From NCBI GenBank assembly GCA_963757395.1, contig CAVWRK010000012.1, positions 186,001 through 250,000 on the forward strand: 64,000 nucleotides of DNA, written 5' to 3'. Made by a program: the position numbers and the translations under genes. The notes under the pieces were generated by a model. It worked only from the letters and a program-made list of their open reading frames with translations. It made no database searches and was not told the DNA's origin. The DNA is from DATAOG01 sp963757395. Lineage in GTDB: Bacteria > Pseudomonadota > Alphaproteobacteria > Geminicoccales > Geminicoccaceae. Shown in pieces: positions 16,222 through 25,575 of the stretch. The first letter of the stretch is position 1; the number at the start of each line of letters is the position of its first letter.

Positions 16222-17754
16222 TCAGGAACGGCCGCGCGCGGCCGTGGCGCCGGCGTCATCCGGCTCCGCTGCCGCCAGCGCCCGCGGGGCGGACCGCCGG
16301 TGTGTGGGCAGAGTGCGCCGCAGGTCGTCGAACAGCTTCAAGATCAGGGGCCGGGCCAACAGGAGCAGCGCCGCGCCATAGGTCAGGCCGCCGGTGATCA
16401 CGAGGATGAGCACGCGCGACGCCCCATGAACCCCTTCGGGCAGGAGCCTGCCGACCGCGAACAACGCGCTCAGCATCAGGAGGGACGCGACGAGCGGGCG
16501 CAGGCTCGTGCCGACCGATTGGCGCGGGTCGATCCCGCTCGCCTTCCGCACCAGGACGAGTTGCAGCGGGAACGTGAGGTAGGACCGCGCCACGATCACC
16601 GCTGCGAAACCGGCGAGCGTCAGCGGCTGGACGACCGTGAGCCCGCCCAGCAGAGCGACGGTCGCCACGACGCCCACGGCCAGCTGGACGTCGGCGCGGC
16701 CAATTCCACACAAGAGAGCGCCCTGCAGCCACACGAGCGGCGTGATCGCCCCGAGGATTGCAAAGACCTGGATGACTGCAACGCTTGGCAGCCATTGCGG
16801 GCCGAGGGCGAGCGGGACCAGGTCGGGGGCGACGAAGGCCAGGCCGATGAAGCTCGGGCAGGCGGCGAGCGCCCCCAGCTCCGCGGTCCGCTGCAGGAGC
16901 CCGGCGAGCTGGGCCGGCTTGCCGGCGTACGCGGCGAAGCCCGAGATTCCGACGCGCGCCAGCGGCCGCATGAGGAGCTGGGTCAAGAGCTCGATGATCT
17001 TTCTCGCGATCGCGAACTGCCCGACCGCGGGCGCGCCCAGGGCATAGCCGATCGCAAGGCGGGGAATCACCGCGTCGAGCGCCAGGAGCGCGCGGGTCCC
17101 GAGCATGCCGCCGACGAACGGCATCAGGGCAACGAGATGGGCGCGCGAAAAGCTGACCGTGGGTCGCCAGCTGCAGACGCCCCAAACCACCATCGTCGCG
17201 ACCACGGGCTGCACCAGTTGGTAGGCGACCAGGCTCCACACCCCCAGACCGGCGACCGCCATGGCGACGCCGACACAGCCGGCCGTGATGATCGCAAACA
17301 GGGAGCGGGCGGCAAGGGGTGCGAATCGCATCTCGCGGCGAAGCAGAGCATCCGGCACGATGGTGAGGGCTTGGAGTGGCAGAGCAAGACCGAGGCAGGC
17401 GACCACGGGCGGCAGATCCGGGCGTTGGAAAATCCATGCCAGTGGGTAGGCGGCCGCGGCCGCGATGAGTGCCAGTCCACTCCCGAATGCGAGGAGCGCC
17501 CAGAAGACGGAATTGATGTGGTCGAACTCCAGTCGCGGCCGCTGGATCAACGCCTCCCCCCAGCCGCCTTCGAGGATCAGGCCGGTGCCGAGGATGTTGA
17601 CCGTGAGTGCAATGCCGATCAGGCCATACGCCTCCGGCTCGAGCAGTCGGGCGAGGATCACAAAGATGGCGAACTGCGCGAGCTGGAGGCCCCAGGTCTC
17701 GAGCGCCACCCAGATGGCACTGATCGCGCCCCGTTCCTTGACCCGGTCCGTCAT
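16222..17754 (-). CDS. Wzx-type oligosaccharide flippase
   Basis: A 510-residue inner-membrane protein with about 12 to 14 hydrophobic helices, starting GAISAIWVALETWGLQLAQFAIFVILARLLEPEAYGLIGIAL, the usual opening of the WzxC/O-antigen flippase group in the MOP superfamily. Such proteins turn lipid-linked oligosaccharides from the inner to the outer face of the membrane. The last 45 residues are a charged cytoplasmic tail. It lies between two glycosyltransferase genes, as expected in an exopolysaccharide or O-antigen locus. No polymerase (Wzy) or chain-length gene (Wzz) is visible in the window. Confidence 0.88.
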   Translation of the reverse strand: MTDRVKERGAISAIWVALETWGLQLAQFAIFVILARLLEPEAYGLIGIALTVNILGTGLILEGGWGEALIQRPRLEFDHINSVFWALLAFGSGLALIAAAAAYPLAWIFQRPDLPPVVACLGLALPLQALTIVPDALLRREMRFAPLAARSLFAIITAGCVGVAMAVAGLGVWSLVAYQLVQPVVATMVVWGVCSWRPTVSFSRAHLVALMPFVGGMLGTRALLALDAVIPRLAIGYALGAPAVGQFAIARKIIELLTQLLMRPLARVGISGFAAYAGKPAQLAGLLQRTAELGALAACPSFIGLAFVAPDLVPLALGPQWLPSVAVIQVFAILGAITPLVWLQGALLCGIGRADVQLAVGVVATVALLGGLTVVQPLTLAGFAAVIVARSYLTFPLQLVLVRKASGIDPRQSVGTSLRPLVASLLMLSALFAVGRLLPEGVHGASRVLILVITGGLTYGAALLLLARPLILKLFDDLRRTLPTHRRSAPRALAAAEPDDAGATAARGRS

Positions 17755-17822
17755 CGTGCGACCCGCTGGCCGGTGAGCCGGGTCATCACGCGCCGCGCCG
17801 GAAGAGGCTGCGCTCGGCGAGG

Positions 17823-19208
17823 TCAGGAGTCACGAGCCGGCTCCGGCGCTCCCGCGTCAGGCGCCTTGCGGGGCGAGCGTCTGCCAGTTGCCGACGAGCC
17901 ACCGAGCGCGCCGGTGCTGTCGACGGCCTGGTCCCCGGTCCGCATCCAGACCTGGCCATAGATCTGGTCGACCGAGGCGATGAAGTTGTCGGGCATGCAG
18001 TGCGCCTTGGCATAGGCCTGCGCCGCGCGGCCAAGGCGGTCCGCGATCTCCGTCCGGGTCAGGAGCTCCACGATCGCGTCCGCCAGGGCTGCTGGCTCAG
18101 GTTGAACGAGGCGGGCCCTGCTCTCGCTGAGCACCGTCCGATGGGCCTCGCCCTCGGTGGCGACGATCGGCTTGCCGGCGGCCATGTAGTCGAAGATCTT
18201 GAGCGGCAGATTGCGGCCGTGGACGCGCGGCGACACGAGCACGTCCGCGAGCGCGAGATAGGGGGCGACCTCGGCCTGCGGCCGGCGGCGGATCACCCGC
18301 AGCCATGGGGCCTGGGGCGCATCGAGATCTGACGTGGCAGAGGCACCGATGAGCAGGAAGACGACCTCGGGCATGCGAGCGTGTACGTTCGCGGCGGCCT
18401 CGATCAACAGGCTCAGGCCCTGGTAGGCCTCGAAGGTGCCGCTATAGAGCACGATCGGTGCCCCATCGGGAAGCCCATGCCTTGCCCGCAACTGGGCGGC
18501 GCAGCCCGCAGAGCTGGCCACAGGCGCGCTCGGAAACATCCACTCATGGACCCTCGCGGCGGGGTCGATCGAACGCACGTAAGACCCGAGGCCGGCGCTG
18601 CAAACGACGATCTCGGCATTGCGGAACAGCCATCGCTCGCAAGCGTGCAAGACCTTTTGCACGGCCCGGGGCCGAAACAGCCGGTGCTTGGTCAGCTGCT
18701 CGGGCAGGCTGGAGTGCATGTCGTAGAGCACCGGGATCTTGAACAGTTTGCCGGCGACCGTCGCGACGATCGCGGCCTCCTCGACAGCGTGAAGGCAGCC
18801 ATAGTCCTCCCGTCGGAGCCTTTGCACCACGGCCGCCGCGAGCAGGCAGTTCAAGAGCACCTTGCGCAGAGAAAAGCCGACCGAGATGTGGCGCAGGCGG
18901 AGCTTGGTGCCGACCCGGAGGATGCGTAGCCCGGGCAGGCCGACCGGCTCCCCGACCGGCAGGGTCAGAAGGTCCACGCTCTCACCAAGCTCGCTCAGCG
19001 CTTCGAGGACCCGACGGACGGCTATGGGTGAGCCTCGATCCTCGTAGAACGGCTGGGGCGAGACGAACAGAATACGCCGCCGTCTCCGCGCGCCGGGCTC
19101 ATCGAGCGGCCCGGCCGAGGATGGCGTTGGTTGGGGCGCCGGGGCGCAGTCGCCGGGCAACGGAGATCGAGCGTGATCGTCGGCGTCGGGGCGAACCCCC
19201 ATGTGCAC
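17823..19208 (-). CDS. Glycosyltransferase family 4
   Basis: A GT-B fold retaining transferase of up to 461 residues. The N-terminal Rossmann part starts RRILFVSPQPFYEDRGSPIAVRRVLEAL; the C-terminal half has PIVLYSGTFEAYQGLSLLIEAA, a DVLVSPRVHGRNLPLKIFDYMAAGKPIVAT segment holding the nucleotide-sugar site with the E-x7-E region replaced by a KIFDYM form, and a helical end. The true start may lie 30-40 residues after the first ATG (19208), since the first residues are low complexity. It is the first gene of the minus-strand trio with the flippase and the family 8-like transferase. Confidence 0.86.
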   Translation of the reverse strand: MHMGVRPDADDHARSPLPGDCAPAPQPTPSSAGPLDEPGARRRRRILFVSPQPFYEDRGSPIAVRRVLEALSELGESVDLLTLPVGEPVGLPGLRILRVGTKLRLRHISVGFSLRKVLLNCLLAAAVVQRLRREDYGCLHAVEEAAIVATVAGKLFKIPVLYDMHSSLPEQLTKHRLFRPRAVQKVLHACERWLFRNAEIVVCSAGLGSYVRSIDPAARVHEWMFPSAPVASSAGCAAQLRARHGLPDGAPIVLYSGTFEAYQGLSLLIEAAANVHARMPEVVFLLIGASATSDLDAPQAPWLRVIRRRPQAEVAPYLALADVLVSPRVHGRNLPLKIFDYMAAGKPIVATEGEAHRTVLSESRARLVQPEPAALADAIVELLTRTEIADRLGRAAQAYAKAHCMPDNFIASVDQIYGQVWMRTGDQAVDSTGALGGSSATGRRSPRKAPDAGAPEPARDS

Positions 19209-19756
19209 AATGTCTCCCTGCAGGCCACCGGAAGAGATGGCCGGTGTCGGTGGCCGAAGTCAAGCAGCGGCTCGATCGCGGCCGGGTCGACGCTGGGGCG
19301 CCCGGGTCGCTCGCAATCCGTTCGACATTGTGCTGGGCCTTAGCGTCACGGGTCCGGCCTGTTGCGCGCGCAGAGCGCCCAGCGGGCACGCTCGACGGAC
19401 GCATCCTGGCCATGGGATCGTCATCGAGGCCGACGACAGGGGGCGCCGCCGTCTCCAGCCGCCTCTCGTGATCGATCGTTTCGAATCGCTCGAGCGCCGC
19501 CGCGTCAACGAGCGGAACGCGTCTCGCCGACCTGCCGTTTCGGCCTCTGGCGCGGATGATCGTTTCGAAGGTGGAGCTGGCCACGTTGCGCTCACAGCTC
19601 GACGCGATCAAAGCAGCCGCGGGGCGCCCGCCTGCACATCAGCGGTCTGAGACGTCACCGCCGACCGGTGAGATTGGGCTTGCGGGTCAGCGCAGCCTAT
19701 GGCCTGCTCGCAGGGCGTTCGATCACCTTCCAATCGCTTCAGGAATTGATCCGCCG
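19209..19756. other. Intergenic region between divergent units
   Basis: These 548 bp separate the minus-strand glycosyltransferase from the plus-strand nucleotidyltransferase. Several short open frames exist on both strands but none has family motifs or good codon bias. The reading frame of the next gene is open back to 19556, yet the extra 67 residues show no domain. The stretch presumably carries the promoters of both units; I see no convincing -35/-10 pair. Confidence 0.4.
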
Positions 19757-20932
19757 ATGGTCGGAACGAAAGACCGGCTGGCCGCCGTGACTCTCAGCAC
19801 CGTCTCCGACCGCCTGCGGTTCCTGGCGCGATGCCTGGGCTTCGATCCGCCTTCGGCGGCGGATCAGACCTTCAGGCGCGTCCTCGGGTCGGCAGCCGTG
19901 CCGTGGCGGGACCTCCTTGCGCTTGCCGATCGCGAGTTGCTGACCCCGGCGCTTTGGGTGCGCTTGCGCGACCGAGACTGGGCCCGGGACCTGCCCTCGG
20001 AGGTGGCGCTCCAGCTTCGGCGGCGGCACGCTGTCAACCTGATCCGCAACGGGCGCATGCGCGCCGAGCTGGAGCGGGTCATCGGGCGCCTGAACGAGGT
20101 CGAGATCGAGCCGATCGTGCTCAAGGGCGGTGTCGATCTGCTGGTCCCCCGGTATCCCGATCGGGGCGCACGGGTCACCCGGGACGTCGATATCTTCGTT
20201 GCCAAGGCGGACATCGACCGGGCGATCGCAGCGCTCGGCCTCCTGGGCTACAGCCCGGTCCCGCGCGAGGTGCCGTTCACCACCTACTACGTCGACCTCG
20301 CCGCGCCCAGCTGCGTCGCGCCGATTGATCTGCAATGGTACATCAGCAGTCAGCGCGACGTGCTGTCTCCGGACGAGGCGGTCGCGGCGTCGCTGCCGGT
20401 CACCATCGGCGACATGCGCTTCCGGACACTTTCGCCCGGCCACCAGATCATCCACAACGTCCTGCACTCCGAACTGCAGGATCGGGGCAGCGACGTCGGT
20501 ATGGTGTGGCTGCGCCAGCTGTTCGACCTGGCCGTCCTGCGCCGACGCTACGATGACACGCTCGACTGGCAGGAGATCTGGGATCACTTCACGCGCCGCG
20601 GCCTCGGCGCCGTCCTGCGCAATCGGCTGTACATGGCGGATCGGCTTCTCGGGCTGCCGCCGCCGGCGGGCTTCGAGCCCTCGATCGGCGCAAAGCTGCA
20701 TTACCGGCGCTGCCTGGCTCAGCTGCGCTGGGGGTGGGCGCGGGAGATCAGCCGAACCTGGGCGACCCTGACCAGCCCGTTCGATGCTCGCCTCCTCGAC
20801 GTCACCTATGCCTGCGGCACCAGCCCCTGGCGGATCGGCCTCGTCCGGGTGCAGCACTTCGGCCGGCTGCTGGCGACCCATGCTCGCAACCCGCGCGAGA
20901 TCATCCAGAGACGCAAGCTCAAGTTCGACTAG
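19757..20932 (+). CDS. Nucleotidyltransferase family protein (NTP_transf_5)
   Basis: A 391-residue protein with the intact family core: VEIEPIVLKGGVDLLVPRYPDRGARVTRDVDIFV, where KGG and the RDVDIFV strand carry the nucleotide-binding lysine and the two metal-binding aspartates. A further DLQWYI (Asp-Leu-His-like third acid) and HQIIHNVLHSELQD follow. The start ATG 19757 gives MVGTKDRLAAVTL; the longer frame from 19556 adds nothing recognisable. It is a distant paralogue of 12695-13906 and, unlike that one, looks catalytically able. It probably transfers a nucleotide or phosphate group onto a glycan or peptide made in this locus, which is inference from neighbours. Confidence 0.72.
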   Translation: MVGTKDRLAAVTLSTVSDRLRFLARCLGFDPPSAADQTFRRVLGSAAVPWRDLLALADRELLTPALWVRLRDRDWARDLPSEVALQLRRRHAVNLIRNGRMRAELERVIGRLNEVEIEPIVLKGGVDLLVPRYPDRGARVTRDVDIFVAKADIDRAIAALGLLGYSPVPREVPFTTYYVDLAAPSCVAPIDLQWYISSQRDVLSPDEAVAASLPVTIGDMRFRTLSPGHQIIHNVLHSELQDRGSDVGMVWLRQLFDLAVLRRRYDDTLDWQEIWDHFTRRGLGAVLRNRLYMADRLLGLPPPAGFEPSIGAKLHYRRCLAQLRWGWAREISRTWATLTSPFDARLLDVTYACGTSPWRIGLVRVQHFGRLLATHARNPREIIQRRKLKFD

Positions 20933-21268
20933 GAGATCGCGCCCGATGCTGCCATGCCGTCGACCGGAACCCGTTTCGTCGTTGAAAACCGTGCGCCCGG
21001 GCTGATCGCGCGCGCCAAGGGAGCCGCGCCCAGGCCGGGCGGCGCAGCCTCGGTGGTCTGCGAGGAGGCGAGCCGGCGGCGGCCGTCGAAGGCGCACAGC
21101 ACGCGCGGCGCCTGGTCGATCGGGCCGATCGAGTTCACGATCGGGGGATCGCTGCCGCGCGGGGAAGTCGGCCCGGCGGGCGACGGCGGCGCGCATTGAC
21201 TTGCAAGCGGGCGCGCCACTAGCATCTCCACGACACCATCACCGGTGTCGCATCGTGATCAGGTCCGC
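20933..21268 (+). promoter_or_regulatory. Leader region before enoyl-CoA hydratase: promoter and operator-like inverted repeat
   Basis: No gene is supported in this gap. It ends with a strong sigma70-like promoter, TTGACT at 21196-21201 and TAGCAT at 21220-21225 (18-bp spacer). A perfect 7-bp inverted repeat, CGACACC/GGTGTCG with a 6-nt loop, follows at 21231-21250, exactly where transcription would start. The location fits a repressor site over the start point. Confidence 0.55.
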
Positions 21269-22048
21269 ATGCCCAACTTCATCCTGACGGCGGTCGATGG
21301 CGAGGTCGCCATCATCACGCTCAATCGCCCGGAGGTCCTCAACGCCTGGCATAAGCCGATGCGCGACGAACTGGTCGCCGCCCTCGATCGTTTCGAGGAG
21401 GATGCGACGATCGGGGCCCTGATCATGACCGGCGCCGGCGAGCGCGCCTTCTGCGCGGGCCAGGACCTGAACGAGACCAAGACGTTCGACGTCGCCCGCG
21501 CCGAGCAGTGGATGGACGAGTGGGAGCGCCTCTACCGACGCATCCGCACGCTGTCCAAACCTCTGGTCGCGGCGCTGAACGGCGTCGCCGCCGGCTCGGC
21601 GTTCCAGGTCGCGCTGCTGGCGGACGTCCGGGTCGGCCACCCGGGCACGACCATGGGCCAGCCGGAGATCAATTCCGGCATCGGCAGCATCACCGGCCCC
21701 TGGATCATGCGCGAGATGCTCGGGCTGTCACGGACGGTCGAGCTGGCCCTGACCGGCCGCATGATGGGCGGCGAGGAGTGCCATGCGATCGGCATCATTC
21801 ACCGACTGGTGCCTCAGGGCGAGGTGATGGCCGAATCGCTGCGCTTCGCGCGCGAGCTCGCGGCCAAGCCGCCGGTCGCCATGCGCCTCGACAAGCAGTG
21901 GCTCGCCGAGATGACCGAGGCCGGCTTCCAGCAGGCCTTTGCCGCCGGCAAGCGCGCGCATCGCGAATCCTACGCGACCGGCGAACCGCGCCGGATGATG
22001 GAGAAGTTCCTGGCGGAGCGGGCGGCGCGTCACCGCCCGACCGGCTGA
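21269..22048 (+). CDS. Enoyl-CoA hydratase/isomerase family protein
   Basis: A 259-residue crotonase-fold protein. Seen are VAIITLNRPEVLNAWHKPM, GALIMTGAGERAFCAGQDLNE (oxyanion-hole strand), KPLVAALNGVAAGSAFQVALLADVRVG and the following INSGIGSITGPWIM segment. The two hydratase glutamates are only partly kept (a Glu in QPEINSG), so it may be a hydratase or an isomerase; substrate is unknown. I prefer ATG 21269 over GTG 21245 because the family begins just there. It is followed after 31 bp by an acyl-CoA ligase, so the pair likely activates and hydrates one carboxylic acid. Confidence 0.85.
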   Translation: MPNFILTAVDGEVAIITLNRPEVLNAWHKPMRDELVAALDRFEEDATIGALIMTGAGERAFCAGQDLNETKTFDVARAEQWMDEWERLYRRIRTLSKPLVAALNGVAAGSAFQVALLADVRVGHPGTTMGQPEINSGIGSITGPWIMREMLGLSRTVELALTGRMMGGEECHAIGIIHRLVPQGEVMAESLRFARELAAKPPVAMRLDKQWLAEMTEAGFQQAFAAGKRAHRESYATGEPRRMMEKFLAERAARHRPTG

Positions 22049-22079
22049 CGCTTGTCTGCGACCGACGAGGCCCGGCGCC

Positions 22080-23678
22080 GTGCCGGCTGAACGGTCGACC
22101 CTGCCGCCGGCGCTGCCTGCTGCACCCGCCGACCATGGCAACATCTTCGACCTCCTGACCCGCGCCGCCGGCGCTGAGCCGGGCCATGTCGTCTGGAGCC
22201 AGGGCGAGGAGGCCATGACCCGCCAGGGTCTGGCCGACCGGGCCAGCGCGATCGGCCGCGCCCTCGAGCGCCGGGGCCTCGGCAAGGGCGATCGGGTCGC
22301 CGTGATGCTCGACAATCATCCCTGCCATCTGGCCCTGATCTTCGGCATGGCCAAGGCCGGCGTGACCTGGGTCCCGGTCAACACCCGGCTGCGCGGTGAC
22401 GGTCTCGCGCATGTCCTGGAGCATTCCGAACCCCAGCTGGTCGTGGCCGAGGCTTCGATGACAGCCGTGCTCGACCCGGTGCTGCCGGCGACGCTGCGCG
22501 ACTCGCTCGTCCTGCGCTCGACGGCGGCCGGAGATGCCCTCTTCGCCCCGCCGCAGAGCGCCGGCGGAGCCTGGGGCCGGGCCGTCTCGGACGAAGGCTC
22601 GGGCGCGCTCTTGATGATCAGCTATACCTCCGGCACGACCGGCCCGCCGAAGGGCGTGCTGGTCACCCATCGCATGCTCCAGACCGCGGCCCAGGCGGTC
22701 ATGCTCCTGGCCGAGCTGCGCGATGGCGACCGCATGATCGTCTGGGAGCCGCTCTTTCACATCGGCGGCAGCCAGCTGATCCCGATCCCGCTGCTGCTGC
22801 GCGTCAGCCTGGCGCCGGTCGAGCGGTTCAGCGCCAGCCGCTTCTGGAGCCAGGTCCGAGAGCACGGCGCCAGCCAGGTCCACTACCTGGGCAGCGTCCT
22901 GCCGGCCCTGCTGAAGCAGCCGCCCGGTCCCGACGATCAGAGCCACGGCGCCCGCATCGCCTGGGGCGGCGGCTGTCCCAAGGACATCTGGCGCGCCGTC
23001 GAGGAGCGCTTCGCGATCGGCATCCGCGAATGCTACGGCATGACCGAGGCCTCGAGCCTCGTCAGCTGCAACTTCACCGGCAAGCTGGGATCGGTCGGCC
23101 GCGCCCTGCCCTGGTTCGAGATGGCGGTCGTCGACGAGGGCGGGCGGCCGGTCGCGCAGGGCGAACAGGGCGAGATCGTGGTCCGCGAGCGGGCTCCCGG
23201 GATGTTGAGCAAGGGCTATTTTCGCGACCCGGCGGCGACCGCCGCAGCACTCCGCGATGGCCTGCTCCATACCGGCGACATCGGCTCCTGCGATGCCGAG
23301 GGCGACTTCCATTTCCACGGGCGCAAGACCGACAGCCTGCGGCATCGCGGCGAGAACGTCTCGGCGTTCGAGGTCGAGCATGTGGTGCGCCAGCATCAGG
23401 ACGTCGAGGAATGCGCCGTGATCGGCGTTGAGGGCGAGCTCGGCGAGCAGGACATCAAGCTGTTCGTCAAGGCCAAGGCCGGTCGCTCCCTGGACCTGGG
23501 CGCGCTCGCGGCCTGGTGCGAGGGCCGGCTCGCGAGCTTTCAGATCCCGCGCTACTACGTCGAGATCGACCGCTTCGAGAAGACCGCCAGCCTGCGCATC
23601 ATCAAGCACCTGCTGCCGCGGGCGACCGGCGATGCCTGGGATCGGCTCGGATCGGCGCCCGGGCGCCGGCAGCCATGA
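22080..23678 (+). CDS. AMP-binding acyl-CoA synthetase (CaiC-like)
   Basis: A 532-residue enzyme of the ANL superfamily that joins a carboxylic acid to CoA with ATP through an acyl-adenylate. The P-loop-like SYTSGTTGPPKGV, YGMTEAS, and HTGDIGSCDAEGDFHFHGRKTDSLRHRGENVSAFEVE are clear, and the C-terminal catalytic lysine lies in KTASLRIIKHLL, although shifted from the usual GK. The middle part is closest to crotonobetaine/carnitine-CoA ligases. The start is GTG 22080. It overlaps the following GMC oxidoreductase by 4 bp (ATGA). With the hydratase it forms a CoA-dependent catabolic unit. Confidence 0.88.
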   Translation: MPAERSTLPPALPAAPADHGNIFDLLTRAAGAEPGHVVWSQGEEAMTRQGLADRASAIGRALERRGLGKGDRVAVMLDNHPCHLALIFGMAKAGVTWVPVNTRLRGDGLAHVLEHSEPQLVVAEASMTAVLDPVLPATLRDSLVLRSTAAGDALFAPPQSAGGAWGRAVSDEGSGALLMISYTSGTTGPPKGVLVTHRMLQTAAQAVMLLAELRDGDRMIVWEPLFHIGGSQLIPIPLLLRVSLAPVERFSASRFWSQVREHGASQVHYLGSVLPALLKQPPGPDDQSHGARIAWGGGCPKDIWRAVEERFAIGIRECYGMTEASSLVSCNFTGKLGSVGRALPWFEMAVVDEGGRPVAQGEQGEIVVRERAPGMLSKGYFRDPAATAAALRDGLLHTGDIGSCDAEGDFHFHGRKTDSLRHRGENVSAFEVEHVVRQHQDVEECAVIGVEGELGEQDIKLFVKAKAGRSLDLGALAAWCEGRLASFQIPRYYVEIDRFEKTASLRIIKHLLPRATGDAWDRLGSAPGRRQP

Positions 23679-25370
23679 GATACGACTACCTGATCGTCGG
23701 CGGCGGCTCGGCGGGCTGCGTGCTCGCCAACCGGCTGTCGGCGGCCCGGGGCCGCTCGGTCCTGCTGATCGAGGCGGGACCCGACACCCCGCCCGACGAG
23801 GTCCCGGAGATCATCGCCGACAGCTACCCGAGCCTCGCCTATTTCGACCCGCGCTATCACTGGTCCGCCCTCAGGGTCTGCCACGAAGCCTATTCCGAGG
23901 ACGGACCGGCGCTCAGGCTGCGCAAGTTCGAGCAGGCCCGGGTGATGGGCGGCGGCTCCAGCATCAACGGCCAGTTCGCGCTCCGCGGCCTGCCGGACGA
24001 CTTCGCGGAATGGCAAAGCCTGGGGCTCGAGGGCTGGTCGTTCGAGGACGTGCTCCCGTATTTCAAGAAGCTGGAGCGCGACACCGACTTCGAAGGCCCA
24101 GAACACGGGCGCGACGGGCGGATCCCCGTGCGCCGGGTGTTCGAGAGCCGCTGGCCGGGCTTCACCCAGGCCGTCCGCCAGGCGCTCGAGGCCGAGGGCT
24201 ATCCGGTCTAAGGAGGACCTCAACGCCGACTTCGGCGACGGCTGCTTTCCGATGCCGATCGCCAACCAGTACGACCGGCGGGTGTCGACCGCGATCGGCT
24301 ATCTCGACGAAGCGACCCGGCGGCGCCCGCAGCTGCGGATCCTCGCCGACAGCACCGTGACCGGGCTGCTGCTCGATGGCCGCAGGGCGGTCGGCGTGCG
24401 CGCCCTCCTGCCGGGCGGCGGCGAGCAGATCTTCGAGGCCGGCGAGATCATCGTCGCGGCCGGCGCGCTCCATTCGCCGGCCCTGCTGATGCGCGCCGGC
24501 ATCGGGCCCGCCGACCATCTGCGCTCGGTCGGGATCGCGGTCGCCGCCGATGTCCAGGGCGTCGGCGCCAATCTGCTCGAGCATCCCTCGATCAGCCTCG
24601 CCATGTATCTGAAGCCCGCAGCGCGGCTGCCGGGCGGCCGCCATCGGCACATCTTCATGGGCCTGCGCTATTCCTCGAACCTCGAGGGCTGCCCGAAAGG
24701 CGACATGTTCCTGCTCCCGGTCAACCGCGCTGGCTGGCACCCTTTGGGCAGCCGGATGGGAACCTTCGTCCTGACGGTCCACAAGTCCTATTCGACCGGG
24801 CTGGTGCGGCTTAACCGGGCCTCGCCACAGGACGAGCCGGTGGTGGCGATGAATCTCGCCTCCGACCCGCGCGACCGGCGGCGCCTGATCGACGGCATGC
24901 GCCTCATGCACCGCATCCTGCAATCGCCGCCGCTGCGGGCCGCGACCGATTTCTGGTTTCCAGCGGGCTACAATGACCGGGTCCGCGCGCTCGCCGTCCC
25001 GACCTGGCGCAACTGGCTCTCGACCGGCGCCGCGGCCGGACTGATCGGGCTCGGCGGCCGGTTTCGCGATCTCGTCTACCGGCGCGCGCTCAATCCGGCG
25101 ATCGACTGCGAGCGGCTGGTGCTCGACGAGGCTTACCTCGCGGAGTGGATCGCGGCCAATGTCTGGCCGAGCTGGCATGTGTCCGGCACCTGCCGGATGG
25201 GGCGCCAGGAGGATCGATCGGCGGTCGTGGATGCCCAATGTCGCGTCCACGGCATCGCTGGCCTGCGGGTCGTCGACGCCTCGGTGATGCCGACGATCGT
25301 CTCGGCCAATACCAACATCACCACGATCATGATCGCGGAGAAGATCGCAGCCGAGATGCTGGCCGGGTGA
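23675..25370 (+). pseudogene. GMC family oxidoreductase (first copy, frameshifted)
   Basis: A flavoprotein alcohol or choline-type dehydrogenase of the glucose-methanol-choline family. The FAD-binding start is YDYLIVGGGSAGCVLANRLS, followed by VMGGGSSINGQFALRGLPDDFAEW. The frame stops at 24211 after GYPV and resumes one base later as KEDLNADFGDGCFP, so a single inserted base is the likely cause: with it removed the spacing equals that of the second copy at 33462. The second part carries AAGALHSPALLMRAGIG, HVSGTCRMG with the catalytic His, and SANTNITTIMIAEKIA. It overlaps the CoA ligase and ends 36 bp before the first operator of the next unit. Confidence 0.88.
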
Positions 25371-25405
25371 GCGGCGCGCGGGCACCGGCGAGCGCATGAT
25401 TCTCA

Positions 25406-25435
25406 TTCACGAGAGCCAATGAGAATTTTTCGTTT
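25406..25435 (+). promoter_or_regulatory. Shared operator, copy A
   Basis: TTCA, 10 bp, TGAG, then a T-rich stretch and CGTTT: the same layout as the four other copies at 29299, 36306, 40351 (minus) and 40431. It stands 140 bp before the RraA-like gene. Around it lies a perfect 9-bp inverted repeat, ATTCTCATT (25399-25407) and AATGAGAAT (25418-25426). Confidence 0.7.
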
Positions 25436-25575
25436 TCCCGATGCCTGGGCTGCTCCGATACTTCCGGCGCGTCGTCTTGGGGCCGCCGGTTGCAGGGCCG
25501 GCTGAGCGGCGCCAGTATGGCGCGCCGCCGAGCCCTCGGAAGCTCTTGGATGAATGGATCAGGGAGACACGGGCA

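Noticed and set aside
8964..20932. Lasso-peptide cluster
   Set aside because: A PqqD-like and an HprK-like gene are present, but there is no asparagine-synthase-like cyclase, no transglutaminase-like protease and no clear precursor.
20954..21199. 81-codon plus-strand frame before the enoyl-CoA hydratase
   Set aside because: No domain and no ribosome-binding site; it ends inside the promoter region.
21795..23609. Long antisense open frame on the minus strand opposite the ECH and acyl-CoA ligase genes
   Set aside because: Such long opposite-strand frames occur through the whole GC-rich window. It has no motifs, and the plus-strand frames are clear families.
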